Below are positions 43,201 through 49,673 of a stretch of 49,673 nt of DNA, piece by piece. The position numbers were made by a program, and so were the translations under genes. The notes under the pieces are model-generated. The model was not told the DNA's origin, did no database searches, and saw only the letters and a list, made by a program, of their open reading frames with translations. The stretch's first letter is position 1. Every line of letters begins with the position of its first letter. Source of the DNA: Nostoc sp. UCD121 (GTDB taxonomy: Bacteria; Cyanobacteriota; Cyanobacteriia; Cyanobacteriales; Nostocaceae); the NCBI RefSeq assembly GCF_014222285.1, contig NZ_JACKZS010000034.1, forward strand, positions 1 to 49,673, read 5' to 3'.

Positions 43201-45817
43201 CCAGCACATCATTTTTAGCTGTATACGCCTGGATTTTGGTTTCGTAAATGCCGACTTGATCCAGTGGAGTTTTGGCTTGCTGGATGACTGTTTGAGTCAA
43301 TTGCTCCATCTGTTCATACGCGCCACTAAGATAAGCAGCATCGGCGGCTGATTCGTGCAATGCCAGAGTTAATTCATACTGACTTTGCCAACAGTCACTT
43401 CTCAATAAACGAATCCCAGTAGTTAAATACTCAATTGCTACCTGGTAAGCTGTGGAAGACTTGGCTTTTTTCCCTGCTAGTAAGTTGAGTTGTGCCAGTC
43501 GATCGCGATCGGTTTGAGATGCGATCAGTTCTATGCCAATATTCAATTGATTGACAATTTCAAAAATCAGCAATTCTTGCTCAGTTTCCGGGGTATTGCT
43601 CAATAGCAATTTACCAATCTTTAGGTGAGTTGCTGGTTTCTGATCGTCTGGAATTAGTGAATAAGCGGCTTGTTGAATGCGATCGTGGAAAAATTTGTAG
43701 GTAATAATTATTGGTGTGTTGTCATTTGTCAAATCATCCATGACAACAGACTCATCCTGAAAAAATGTATACCCTTCCCCACTGGGTAAGATCAATTCAT
43801 CCTTGAGGGCTGGCCACAAATCTGCTGCGGTTTGGACTGGAGATTTTTCATAGACAACTGATAGGGTTTCTAAATCAAACTGATTGCCGACACAAGCAGC
43901 CAGTTTGAGAACATCCTGAGTCTGCTGTGGTAATTTGTGGAGTTGCACCGCCACAAACTCGACAATATCTTCTGTAAAAGACAGCGCCCGGATTTGAACC
44001 AGATTGCACTGCCAATCTCCCGTTCTGCTGGCAAAGGCGATTAACCCATCTTCATACAGCGACTTGAGAAACTGGTTAGTGAAAAATGGATTACCTTTAG
44101 TTCTTTGATACACCAAATTGGCGATCGCAGTTGCTTGTTCTGTTGAATATTTGAGGGTATCTGCAATCAGTTGATTTAGGTCTGTTTCGGTAAGGGCAGA
44201 AAGAACAATACTACTAACTGTAATCGCCTCTTGACGCATTTCCTCAATGGTCAACATCAGGGGATGGGCTGAGGAAACCTCATTATCCCGATATGCTCCA
44301 ATCACTAATAAATAAGAGTTGCTGGCTTCACTCATCAACAGATGCATCAGTTTTAAAGAAGCTGAGTCCGCCCACTGCAAATCATCAAGGAAAATAACTA
44401 GGGGATGTTCTTGGGTTGTAAATACTTGAATGAATTTCTGAAACAGCAAATTGAAGCGGCTTTGAACCGCAGTACTCGATAATCTTGGAAGTGAGGGCTG
44501 TTTTCCAATGATTCGTTCGAGTTCTGGAATCACCTCAATAATTACTTGACCACTTTCACCCAAGGTAGATAAAATTTGAGTCTTCCACTGGTCAATTTGA
44601 GCATCACTCTCTGTCAGCAGTTGTGCCATTAAGTCCCGAAACGCTTGCACCAAAGCAAAAAAGGGAATATTCCGATTAAATTGATCGAATTTGCCCTTAA
44701 TAAAGTATCCGCGCTGACGGGTGATTGGTTTGTGAACTTCGTTGACAATTGCTGTTTTCCCAATACCAGAGGAACCTGCCACCAGCATCATTTCAGAAGT
44801 TCCCTGGCGCACTCGTTCAAAGGTTGCTAGCAGCATGGCCACTTCTACTTCCCGCCCATAGAGTTTTTCGGGAATCGCGAAGCGATCGCAAACGTCCCTG
44901 TGCCCTAGCTGAAATGGGATAATATTTCCACTGGACTGCAATTGCTCCAAACAAATTTGCAGATCCTGCTTTAGCCCTAATGCACTCTGATAGCGGTCTT
45001 CAGCATTCTTCGCCATCAGTTTCATAACGATATCACAGAGAATTTGGGGAATCTCTCGTCTATCATTTAAAAGTGGTGGTTGTTTTGCTATGTGACAATG
45101 CACCAATTCCATCAAATCATCCGATTGAAATGGCAATTGCCCAGTTAAGAGTTCATAGAAAGTGACTCCGAGAGAATAGAAGTCAGTGCGATAATCAATC
45201 CCCCGATTCATTCGCCCGGTTTGTTCAGGAGAGAGATAGGCGAGAGTTCCTTCTAAAACAGTCGGGCTAGTTGAAAGTTGGTTAACTCTCGGCAGCAGTG
45301 AAGCAATGCTAAAGTCAATAAGTTTGACCTGCTTTGTGGTCGGATTTATCAGGATATTGGCGGGTTTGATATCCTTGTGGATAATTTCGTGATGGTAGAG
45401 ATCAGCCAGAATATCGGCAAGTGCGATCGCAATCTGTAAAAACTCAGTCAAAAAATAAGGATGCAGAGATGAGGAATTTTCTTGATTTCCTGTCTCACCA
45501 AGTCCTTTCCTTCTAAAAGCAGTGTACTCTTTCAAAGAAATTCCGCCAAAGTCTTCTAAAATCAGGACGGGTCGATTTTGACAACTTTCCAGACTATAGA
45601 TCCGAACAACCCCAGGAACATTTAAGATTTTTGTAATTGAGTACTGATTCCTGAATTGAGCCAACTCAACCAGACTGGGATAAGAATTTTTCAGAAGTTT
45701 GATCACAACAGGAGTTTGATCGGCTTCTCGCCAACCTCGGTAAACCAGGGTGCGAGTGCTGGTGTAAATTCTTTCACCAATCCCATAACCGGGAACATCA
45801 ACTCGATTTTCTACCAT
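40265..45817 (-). CDS. Ser/Thr kinase-ATPase-GAF-histidine kinase giant
   Basis: From ATG 45817 the protein has 1850 residues. A eukaryotic-type kinase domain comes first (about 10-270): VIKLL Lys, HKDIKPANILI catalytic loop, IDFSIAS in place of DFG, and SPEQTGR. An AAA/STAND-like ATPase follows, with Walker A GSSGIGKT (about 347) and Walker B VIFLDDLQWAD (about 477). A long helical TPR-like region runs to about 1300, then a GAF domain (about 1370-1540), coiled coil, HisKA with AHEINNPINF (about 1600) and HATPase with DNGSGM and GTGLGLS. The same multi-domain design is common in Nostoc-like cyanobacteria and links Ser/Thr and His signalling. No receiver domain is attached. A longer frame reaches 45874, but MVENRVDVPGYG is the usual family start. 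Confidence 0.9.
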   Translation of the reverse strand: MVENRVDVPGYGIGERIYTSTRTLVYRGWREADQTPVVIKLLKNSYPSLVELAQFRNQYSITKILNVPGVVRIYSLESCQNRPVLILEDFGGISLKEYTAFRRKGLGETGNQENSSSLHPYFLTEFLQIAIALADILADLYHHEIIHKDIKPANILINPTTKQVKLIDFSIASLLPRVNQLSTSPTVLEGTLAYLSPEQTGRMNRGIDYRTDFYSLGVTFYELLTGQLPFQSDDLMELVHCHIAKQPPLLNDRREIPQILCDIVMKLMAKNAEDRYQSALGLKQDLQICLEQLQSSGNIIPFQLGHRDVCDRFAIPEKLYGREVEVAMLLATFERVRQGTSEMMLVAGSSGIGKTAIVNEVHKPITRQRGYFIKGKFDQFNRNIPFFALVQAFRDLMAQLLTESDAQIDQWKTQILSTLGESGQVIIEVIPELERIIGKQPSLPRLSSTAVQSRFNLLFQKFIQVFTTQEHPLVIFLDDLQWADSASLKLMHLLMSEASNSYLLVIGAYRDNEVSSAHPLMLTIEEMRQEAITVSSIVLSALTETDLNQLIADTLKYSTEQATAIANLVYQRTKGNPFFTNQFLKSLYEDGLIAFASRTGDWQCNLVQIRALSFTEDIVEFVAVQLHKLPQQTQDVLKLAACVGNQFDLETLSVVYEKSPVQTAADLWPALKDELILPSGEGYTFFQDESVVMDDLTNDNTPIIITYKFFHDRIQQAAYSLIPDDQKPATHLKIGKLLLSNTPETEQELLIFEIVNQLNIGIELIASQTDRDRLAQLNLLAGKKAKSSTAYQVAIEYLTTGIRLLRSDCWQSQYELTLALHESAADAAYLSGAYEQMEQLTQTVIQQAKTPLDQVGIYETKIQAYTAKNDVLGAIAIALQGMSKFGVVFPETPTPQDIQQALQETANLINGRDIAELLDLPVMVAAEKLAVTRIVANVAPAVYIADPNLFPLLVLSQVQASIEYGNAPFSAFCYGCYGILLSGILQDIETADRVGNLALALTEKFNISDIKPTVFYVVGAFITYLKSPLQKSLQLMLDGYKIALETGNVYYVGFNTKDICQYSYFLGRELNSLEEDIRAYCHVLENFKQGTTLNYCRIFWQTVLNLLGKAENPCIITGEVLNEAEFVNQLVQANELTGLHYFFLHKLILCYLFENLSQAVETAAQAREYLVAGTGYATVPMFYFYDSLTALAEYRTAIASRQETLLERVTENQEKMQTWAHHAPMNYLHKFELVKAEECRVLGQMAQAVDHYDRAIVEAKANRYIQEEALANELAARFYLEWNKEAIAQIYLENAYYTYLSWGAIAKVNQLERQYSQLLLKVFQQDETTSSTLTTTIGFNQSSSTGTEALDLATVMKASHTLAGEIELEKLLTTLMQVVIENAGADKSVLLLLQEDNWVVVAQKTSQAIFEEEQFLPYPTPTDENLGIINLHSLPLSASQDVPKAVVNYVSRTTETLVLDDARKETTFANDPYIILWQPKSLLCTPIHNRGQLIGILYLENSLTTGAFTQNRLEVLRLLTAQAAISLQNAMLYNNLAVAKAQLEDYNHTLEQKVEQRTLELNDKNQHLSETLEELQHTQSQLIQTEKMSSLGQMVAGVAHEINNPINFIYGNLTYTNEYCQDLLHLVERYQHYYPQPFPEIQQELEAIDLNFLKPDLQKLLQSMKVGADRIRQIVLSLRNFSRLDEAEMKSVNLHEGIDSTLLILHHRLEEKAHRPGIDVIKEYGQLPEVSCYASQINQVFMNILNNAIDALDSSFTNEDRQTKIPTIQIRTKMTDPDTVTIQIADNGSGMSDEVKQRLFDPFFTTKPIGTGTGLGLSISHSIVEKHRGRISVISEPGKGAEFSLSIPLH

Positions 45818-46089
45818 AAAACTTGCGACTGGATAACCTGAGTTCAGTTTTCCCCAATTAACTCGAAGTATCACAATTCATGATGTAATTTTCTGAAGGT
45901 AAAAAATTGAGAAACCCGGTTTATTTTGCTCAATCCGGTATAGTTAAATACTATTCATCTCAGGGCGATACCCTGTAGGTTCGCCTTTGGCATTCTTGCA
46001 GAGTAACCGCTTTACGTCTACTGCGTGTATTTTTGTGCAACTACTATTATAAAAAATGTTTGAAAAATCGTTAATGGCAGGTTGCTTAA
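45818..46089. other. Divergent intergenic region with short repeat
   Basis: CAGGGCGATACCCTGTAGG at 45961-45979 begins a dispersed repeat running to about 46030. The remaining sequence should hold the promoters of the divergent giant kinase and molybdopterin oxidoreductase genes. No gene is seen. Confidence 0.45.
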
Positions 46090-47121
46090 ATGAATGAGTT
46101 CGATCAAACTTTAGAAGATCAGAGCATGAGCTATGTGGGAATGATTGCAAAATTTCCACTGGGTGTTCACGATCTCAAGTCTTTTATTACTCCTGAAAAC
46201 CATCTATTCGTTCTCAGCCATCTGGGAATCCCAGCCATTGACATTGAGCAATGGAAGTTGAAAATTTCGGGATTAGTAGAGCAAAGTCTTGAGTTGTCAT
46301 ATCAGAATTTGCTGAGTCTTGAATATCGTGAATTAACTATTTTCCACCAATGTTCAGGCAATCCGCTTCAACCCAAAGTTCCGACAAGACTCATTAGTAA
46401 TGTGACATGGGGTGGAATTTCGCTCAGAGCAATTCTTAATCAATTGCAAGTAAAACCTGAAGCTCGTTATGTCTGGTTTGTCGGAACTGATCGCGGTGTT
46501 TATGAGGGAGTTGCTAGCGATTCATATATAAAAGATATTCCGATCGAAAAAGCATTGGATAATGATGTGCTGCTGGCGTACAAGCTGAACGGTGAGTTTC
46601 TGTCAGCAGAGCGGGGTTTTCCTTTGCGCCTGGTGGTTCCAGGCTACTATGGCACGAACTTTGTAAAGTGGCTTTCACATATTTATGTCACAGATCAGCG
46701 ATCGCCAGGGCCATTTACAACAACTTTCTATAACGATCGAGTCGGAGGCGATGATACGACTTTAAAACCCGTTTGGGAAGTTGCACCGGAGTCTGTAATT
46801 GTTCATCCTTCTCAAAATGAAGTATTATACCTTCAACCTCAAACACATTGGGGTTGGGCCTGGGCATCCAAGGGTATCCAGTCGGTGGATGTTAGTACAG
46901 ATGGTGGTATCACCTGGCAAGCTGCCGAAGTTGAAGCACGGTTGCAATATGCTTGGCAACGATTCACGTTTCAATGGACTCCACCAACATCAGGACAATA
47001 TAGTTTGATGAGTAGAGCCACTGACAATGATGGAGCAATTCAACCAATTCAGCAAGAGCGCAATGCTGTTTATACAGTAGTTGTCACTGTTAAACAAAGA
47101 AACGACGATAAAAGGCTTTGA
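46090..47121 (+). CDS. Sulfite-oxidase-family molybdopterin oxidoreductase
   Basis: A 343-residue protein. The Mo-cofactor domain spans about 20-235 and the Mo-co dimerisation domain about 240-335 (GWAWASKGIQSVDVSTDGG). The metal-ligating Cys is Cys88 in FHQCSGNP, where classical sulfite oxidases have ECAGN. RGFPLRLVVPGYYGTNFVKW is a strong family signature. There is no Tat or Sec signal and no haem or membrane domain, so it is probably cytosolic and needs a separate electron acceptor. Sulfite is only one possible substrate. It converges with the haem-oxygenase-like-fold gene downstream. Confidence 0.87.
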   Translation: MNEFDQTLEDQSMSYVGMIAKFPLGVHDLKSFITPENHLFVLSHLGIPAIDIEQWKLKISGLVEQSLELSYQNLLSLEYRELTIFHQCSGNPLQPKVPTRLISNVTWGGISLRAILNQLQVKPEARYVWFVGTDRGVYEGVASDSYIKDIPIEKALDNDVLLAYKLNGEFLSAERGFPLRLVVPGYYGTNFVKWLSHIYVTDQRSPGPFTTTFYNDRVGGDDTTLKPVWEVAPESVIVHPSQNEVLYLQPQTHWGWAWASKGIQSVDVSTDGGITWQAAEVEARLQYAWQRFTFQWTPPTSGQYSLMSRATDNDGAIQPIQQERNAVYTVVVTVKQRNDDKRL

Positions 47122-47159
47122 CTCTTTTATCGTCGCCGAATGAAAATTGAGCAGATAGC

Positions 47160-47909
47160 TTAGGCAGATGCTACTGTTTGCTCTGGTTCGTACACTTTAG
47201 AAAATGGTTCTTGATAAGAATGAGCCTTAATATAAACTAAAAACTCATTGATCAAGTCTGTGAAATATACAAACGCCACATCAATTAATTCAAGTGCTTG
47301 TTGACGAATTTCTTCCGACACCTCAATTTCTTTCATTATTTGCAAAGAAGAGGGAGTATGAAGAGTGTGGGTATTTTCTATATGGTTATGACGCATACCA
47401 AAGTAACGGAACTCTGTTTGAGTCATTTCTTGTAGTTGCAAAGCCGCAGACATGGTTGAACGGAAAAAAACATTCGCCGTCACCTCGGATACCTCAATGG
47501 CAACCAATCTGATGATAGGATCTGCTCCCCGAGTATACCGCTCAAAGATAGGAAACATCGAACGCGAAACCTTGGTATGATCGCTCCAAAGGAATCGCAC
47601 CGCATCACTAAACCGCATAGGATAGTCAATCCCCATCTTTTCCATGTCTTCTAGTAACCATTGCCAGTGAAAATGTTCTTCGTGCGTGTGCAGATTTACC
47701 ATCTCTTGAATGTAATTAGTCGTTGGTTCATCTCTAAGAACTCGTTTGCATAACTCACTGAACTCCAGTGCCAGTGGAGCAATCACAGGTGCAAATGCCA
47801 GTCTCTGGCGTGGATCAATGGACTCGTCTTTCATATACTCAAAGAACGGTAACTTGGCATATTCCTGGTTCTTCTGCTCAATCAACTCAAGAATTGATTT
47901 CATTTTCAT
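47160..47909 (-). CDS. Haem-oxygenase-like-fold protein, possible di-iron oxidase
   Basis: A 249-residue all-helical protein resembling the iron-containing redox/TenA-like fold. Possible metal ligands are HTHEEHFHWQW (about 70-80), Glu in AIEVSEVTANVFF (about 150) and HNHIENTHTLH (about 180). This resembles the Glu/His spacing of haem-oxygenase-like di-iron oxidases such as UndA, SznF and BesC, but the full ligand set cannot be confirmed by eye. I chose ATG 47909, 8 bases after AGGA; ATGs at 47915 and 47903 are alternatives. The 38-base convergent gap to the molybdopterin gene gives no evidence of a shared pathway. Substrate unknown. Confidence 0.65.
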   Translation of the reverse strand: MKMKSILELIEQKNQEYAKLPFFEYMKDESIDPRQRLAFAPVIAPLALEFSELCKRVLRDEPTTNYIQEMVNLHTHEEHFHWQWLLEDMEKMGIDYPMRFSDAVRFLWSDHTKVSRSMFPIFERYTRGADPIIRLVAIEVSEVTANVFFRSTMSAALQLQEMTQTEFRYFGMRHNHIENTHTLHTPSSLQIMKEIEVSEEIRQQALELIDVAFVYFTDLINEFLVYIKAHSYQEPFSKVYEPEQTVASA

Positions 47910-47933
47910 TTTCATATTCCTAACGATAGACAA

Positions 47934-48649
47934 ATGGGTTTGTAACCGACTTGGTTATCCAGTCAGCTATAGCACTACTCAGGCAAAAGCCTGAGAGAGT
48001 GCTTATTGAGAAAGTGAGAAAATTTGTTAGCTTAAGATGCTGCCACAGCGATTGTAATCGCTATCAAAATAAACAATATACCTCATAAACTATGGCAGAA
48101 AATATTCTGATAACTCTCCTCACATTTGTGTAAATAGCTAACAGAGACTCAAACTAAACTATGTTTTGATGGCGCAATAAAGTACATACAAAAGTACTGT
48201 TACTTTTACCACCCTTGGGTAAGATCGTAACTTTAAAGATTAGTCATTAAAAACCGTAAAATTACGACTTAAATAAATTATTTCTTTGAATTTTATTATT
48301 CCAAGCTGCTGCAATGTCAGTAGTTAATTTTAAGAGAATGTTTTTATAGCTGGACTTATTGAAGTAAAGATGGAAATTATTACTGTAAAGTTTTAAGTAT
48401 ATAAATTTACTTTAAATATCTGTAAAAAAAAGAATGCCAGTAATGCTGTAATCACCAGTATAACCTTATGGAAAGTTTCACAGTATAAATATATTTCTGT
48501 GGTGAATTAGGTGATTGTGACAATAATAAATGTATGCGATGGTGTGTCGCAACAGATAATTATTAAAATTCCCTTATTTTTGAGCTAATGTGATACATAC
48601 TTGCCAAAGTTGTAGTATTTCTCATACCTTCATGAGCTTTTGAAATAAG
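47934..48649. other. AT-rich intergenic region
   Basis: No gene, RNA or strong hairpin is visible in these 700 bases. GCAAAAGCCTGAG near 47984 and scattered GGTGATTGTGAC motifs are unremarkable. It may be decayed sequence attached to the SDR fragment to its right. Confidence 0.45.
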
Positions 48650-48748
48650 TCAGTAAATCATGTGCAAGTAATGTATCAGTAGCATTTTTCCAATACCGCT
48701 ATTTGCTCCTGTCACCACAACAATTTGATTAGTGAATTGACCGATCAT
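48650..48748 (-). pseudogene. 5' fragment of a short-chain dehydrogenase gene
   Basis: ATG 48748, preceded by GAGG 8 bases upstream, reads MIGQFTNQIVVVTGANSGIG, the classic SDR cofactor-binding start, then K and 11 unrelated residues to TGA 48650. The Rossmann motif TGxNSGIG is perfect, but the remaining 200 or more residues of an SDR are absent. It is the truncated start of a deleted gene. Confidence 0.7.
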
Positions 48749-48800
48749 TTTTTAAACCTCATCTATGTTGAAACATAGAGTTTTTTTAAAGATATATTGA

Positions 48801-48883
48801 TGTAGGTTGGGTGGAGTGAAACGCAACCCAACATTACCACCAAATTTTATGTTGGGTTATGCTAACGCTGCACCCAACCTACA
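48801..48883. repeat. Perfect palindromic dispersed repeat
   Basis: TGTAGGTTGGGTG (48801-48813) is mirrored by CACCCAACCTACA (48871-48883), and AACCCAACAT (48825-48834) by ATGTTGGGTT (48849-48858). This is a common cyanobacterial intergenic repeat. To its left, CTATGTT..AACATAG followed by TTTTTTT (48763-48787) is a small terminator-like hairpin. Confidence 0.7.
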
Positions 48884-49024
48884 AAACTACTGAAATCACT
48901 TGCGTAGGTAGGCAAGAGGATTTCAGAAGATTAAGGTGTACCGAATTTTTTTCAAAAATCAAATATGAGTCCTATATGATGCGATACTGGGCTTTGCATT
49001 TTTAACTCGGAATTGGGCTTGGGG

Positions 49025-49084
49025 AAAAGGTTAAAGGGTAAAGGGGAAAGGTTTTTTCTTTTCCCTTTACCCTTTACCCCTTAA
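49025..49084. repeat. Long purine/pyrimidine inverted repeat
   Basis: AAAGGGTAAAGGGGAAAGG is mirrored by CTTTTCCCTTTACCCTTTA around a TTTTTT loop. It lies just downstream of the CHAT fragment on the minus strand and may serve as its terminator. Confidence 0.6.
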
Positions 49085-49114
49085 CTGACAAGTATTGATG
49101 CCCAAGTGCCCAAA

Positions 49115-49673
49115 TTACAACCAATTGCCAATCAACACATAGGCAGACCAAAAGCTTGGTGCTTTGTAATTAGGGTGTTGCAACAGTTGTAGCTGGGCAC
49201 GGTGGACAGCTTTGGCTTTGGTGATTTTGCCACTCTTGAGTTCTTGATAGAAGGCACTAACAAACATTGCCGTTGATTCATCATCAATCTGCCACAGTGA
49301 GGCGATGGTACTGCGTGCGCCAGCCCGGACAGCTGCTCCTGCAAGACCAAGTGCTGCACGGCTGTCTCCTGTTGCTGTCTGGCAAGCACTCAAAACTAGT
49401 AACTCTACTATAGTTTTACCCTGACTGCGAAAAAGAGTATCAAAATCTTTGACATTGATCTGACCATCGAAATCCAAAATAAAAGTATCTTCAAGGCGGG
49501 AACTAAACTGACCATGAGTTGCTAAATGCACTATGTTGAATGAAGCAGCATTAATTTCACCCTCTAAATTCTTTTTCTTAAAATCTCCATCTAATAACTC
49601 CCGGTTCGCCCATTTTTTCGGGAGTTAGAAGAAATGCTACTCAGGAGTAAAAGATTGACCACCAAGTTGAGTG
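49115..49673 (-). pseudogene. CHAT-domain caspase-like protease fragment
   Basis: The intact part (open from 49624 to 49115) covers the C-terminal half of a CHAT domain. The catalytic His is in HLATHGQFSS and the catalytic Cys in LSACQTA. GLAGAAVRAGARSTIASLWQ and YQELKSGKITKAKAVHRAQL are family signatures. Going upstream in the same frame there is TAA at 49625-49627 and TAG at 49637-49639; before them TQLGGQSFTPE again looks protein-like. An in-frame ATG at 49531 would remove residues just before the His. Full CHAT proteins of cyanobacteria usually follow TPR repeats. This looks like a nonsense-broken gene, cut by the window edge. Confidence 0.65.

Noticed and set aside
1..49673. Insertion sequences or tRNA/rRNA genes
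   Set aside because: No transposase-like frame, terminal repeats with a transposase, or tRNA cloverleaf was recognised.

Overview
The window looks like chromosomal DNA of a filamentous, Nostocales-type cyanobacterium. The octamer GCGATCGC and its fragments recur throughout. Other signs are an XisF-type recombinase, a magnesium-chelatase H subunit, a PEP-CTERM protein, two giant Nostoc-style sensor kinases, a CHAT protease relic and many short cyanobacterial intergenic repeats. These assignments come from reading the protein sequences and comparing them with remembered families; no database search was run.

Layout. 1-7.8 kb: an XisF-like serine recombinase, a possible small membrane protein, a GT39 glycosyltransferase, a minus-strand group (GT4 glycosyltransferase, zinc-ribbon miniprotein, zinc alcohol dehydrogenase) and exonuclease III. 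7.8-10.3 kb: a minus-strand pair, a phosphotransferase followed by a HopA1-like protein. It has the same family pairing as the Ser/Thr kinase-lyase pairs of thioamitide and class V lanthipeptide pathways, but no precursor peptide is visible. 11-21.6 kb: a type I-D CRISPR-Cas locus with a WYL regulator, cas10d, csc2, csc1, cas3', a 2OG-Fe(II) oxygenase, cas6, a four-helix-bundle protein, cas4 and cas1. 21.7-29.7 kb: a small secreted protein, a degraded Asn/Ala-rich fragment, a hybrid kinase with about 14 HAMP units, and a repeat island with an 84-bp tandem repeat. 29.7-40.1 kb: magnesium-chelatase H subunit, amidase with two peptidoglycan-binding repeats, short-chain dehydrogenase, KefB-like antiporter and PEP-CTERM protein. 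40.2-49.7 kb: a Ser/Thr-kinase/ATPase/GAF/histidine-kinase giant, a molybdopterin oxidoreductase, a haem-oxygenase-like-fold protein, and a relic-rich stretch with an SDR fragment and a broken CHAT gene.

The main result is that the I-D locus is being dismantled while its middle stays intact. One deletion appears to have removed the 5' ends of the divergent WYL regulator and cas10d together with the shared promoter, so Cas10d has lost its HD nuclease region. A second removed the N-terminal part of Csc2. The WYL gene also has a GAA-to-TAA-type stop with 37 family-like codons after it. Cas1 has a TAG at codon 5 and lacks its C-terminus, and no cas2 or repeat-spacer array is visible. Csc1, Cas3', the oxygenase, Cas6 and Cas4 remain open. 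Just downstream of WYL, a DUF4160/DUF2442 pair has collapsed into one frame with its own nonsense codon.

A second theme is short dispersed repeats that entered coding sequence in frame: in xisF, the magnesium-chelatase gene (two sites), cas6, the cas4 5' end and the linker of the HAMP kinase. A third is a compact folded element with a strong terminator at 21.55-21.65 kb, where cas2 and the array would be expected.
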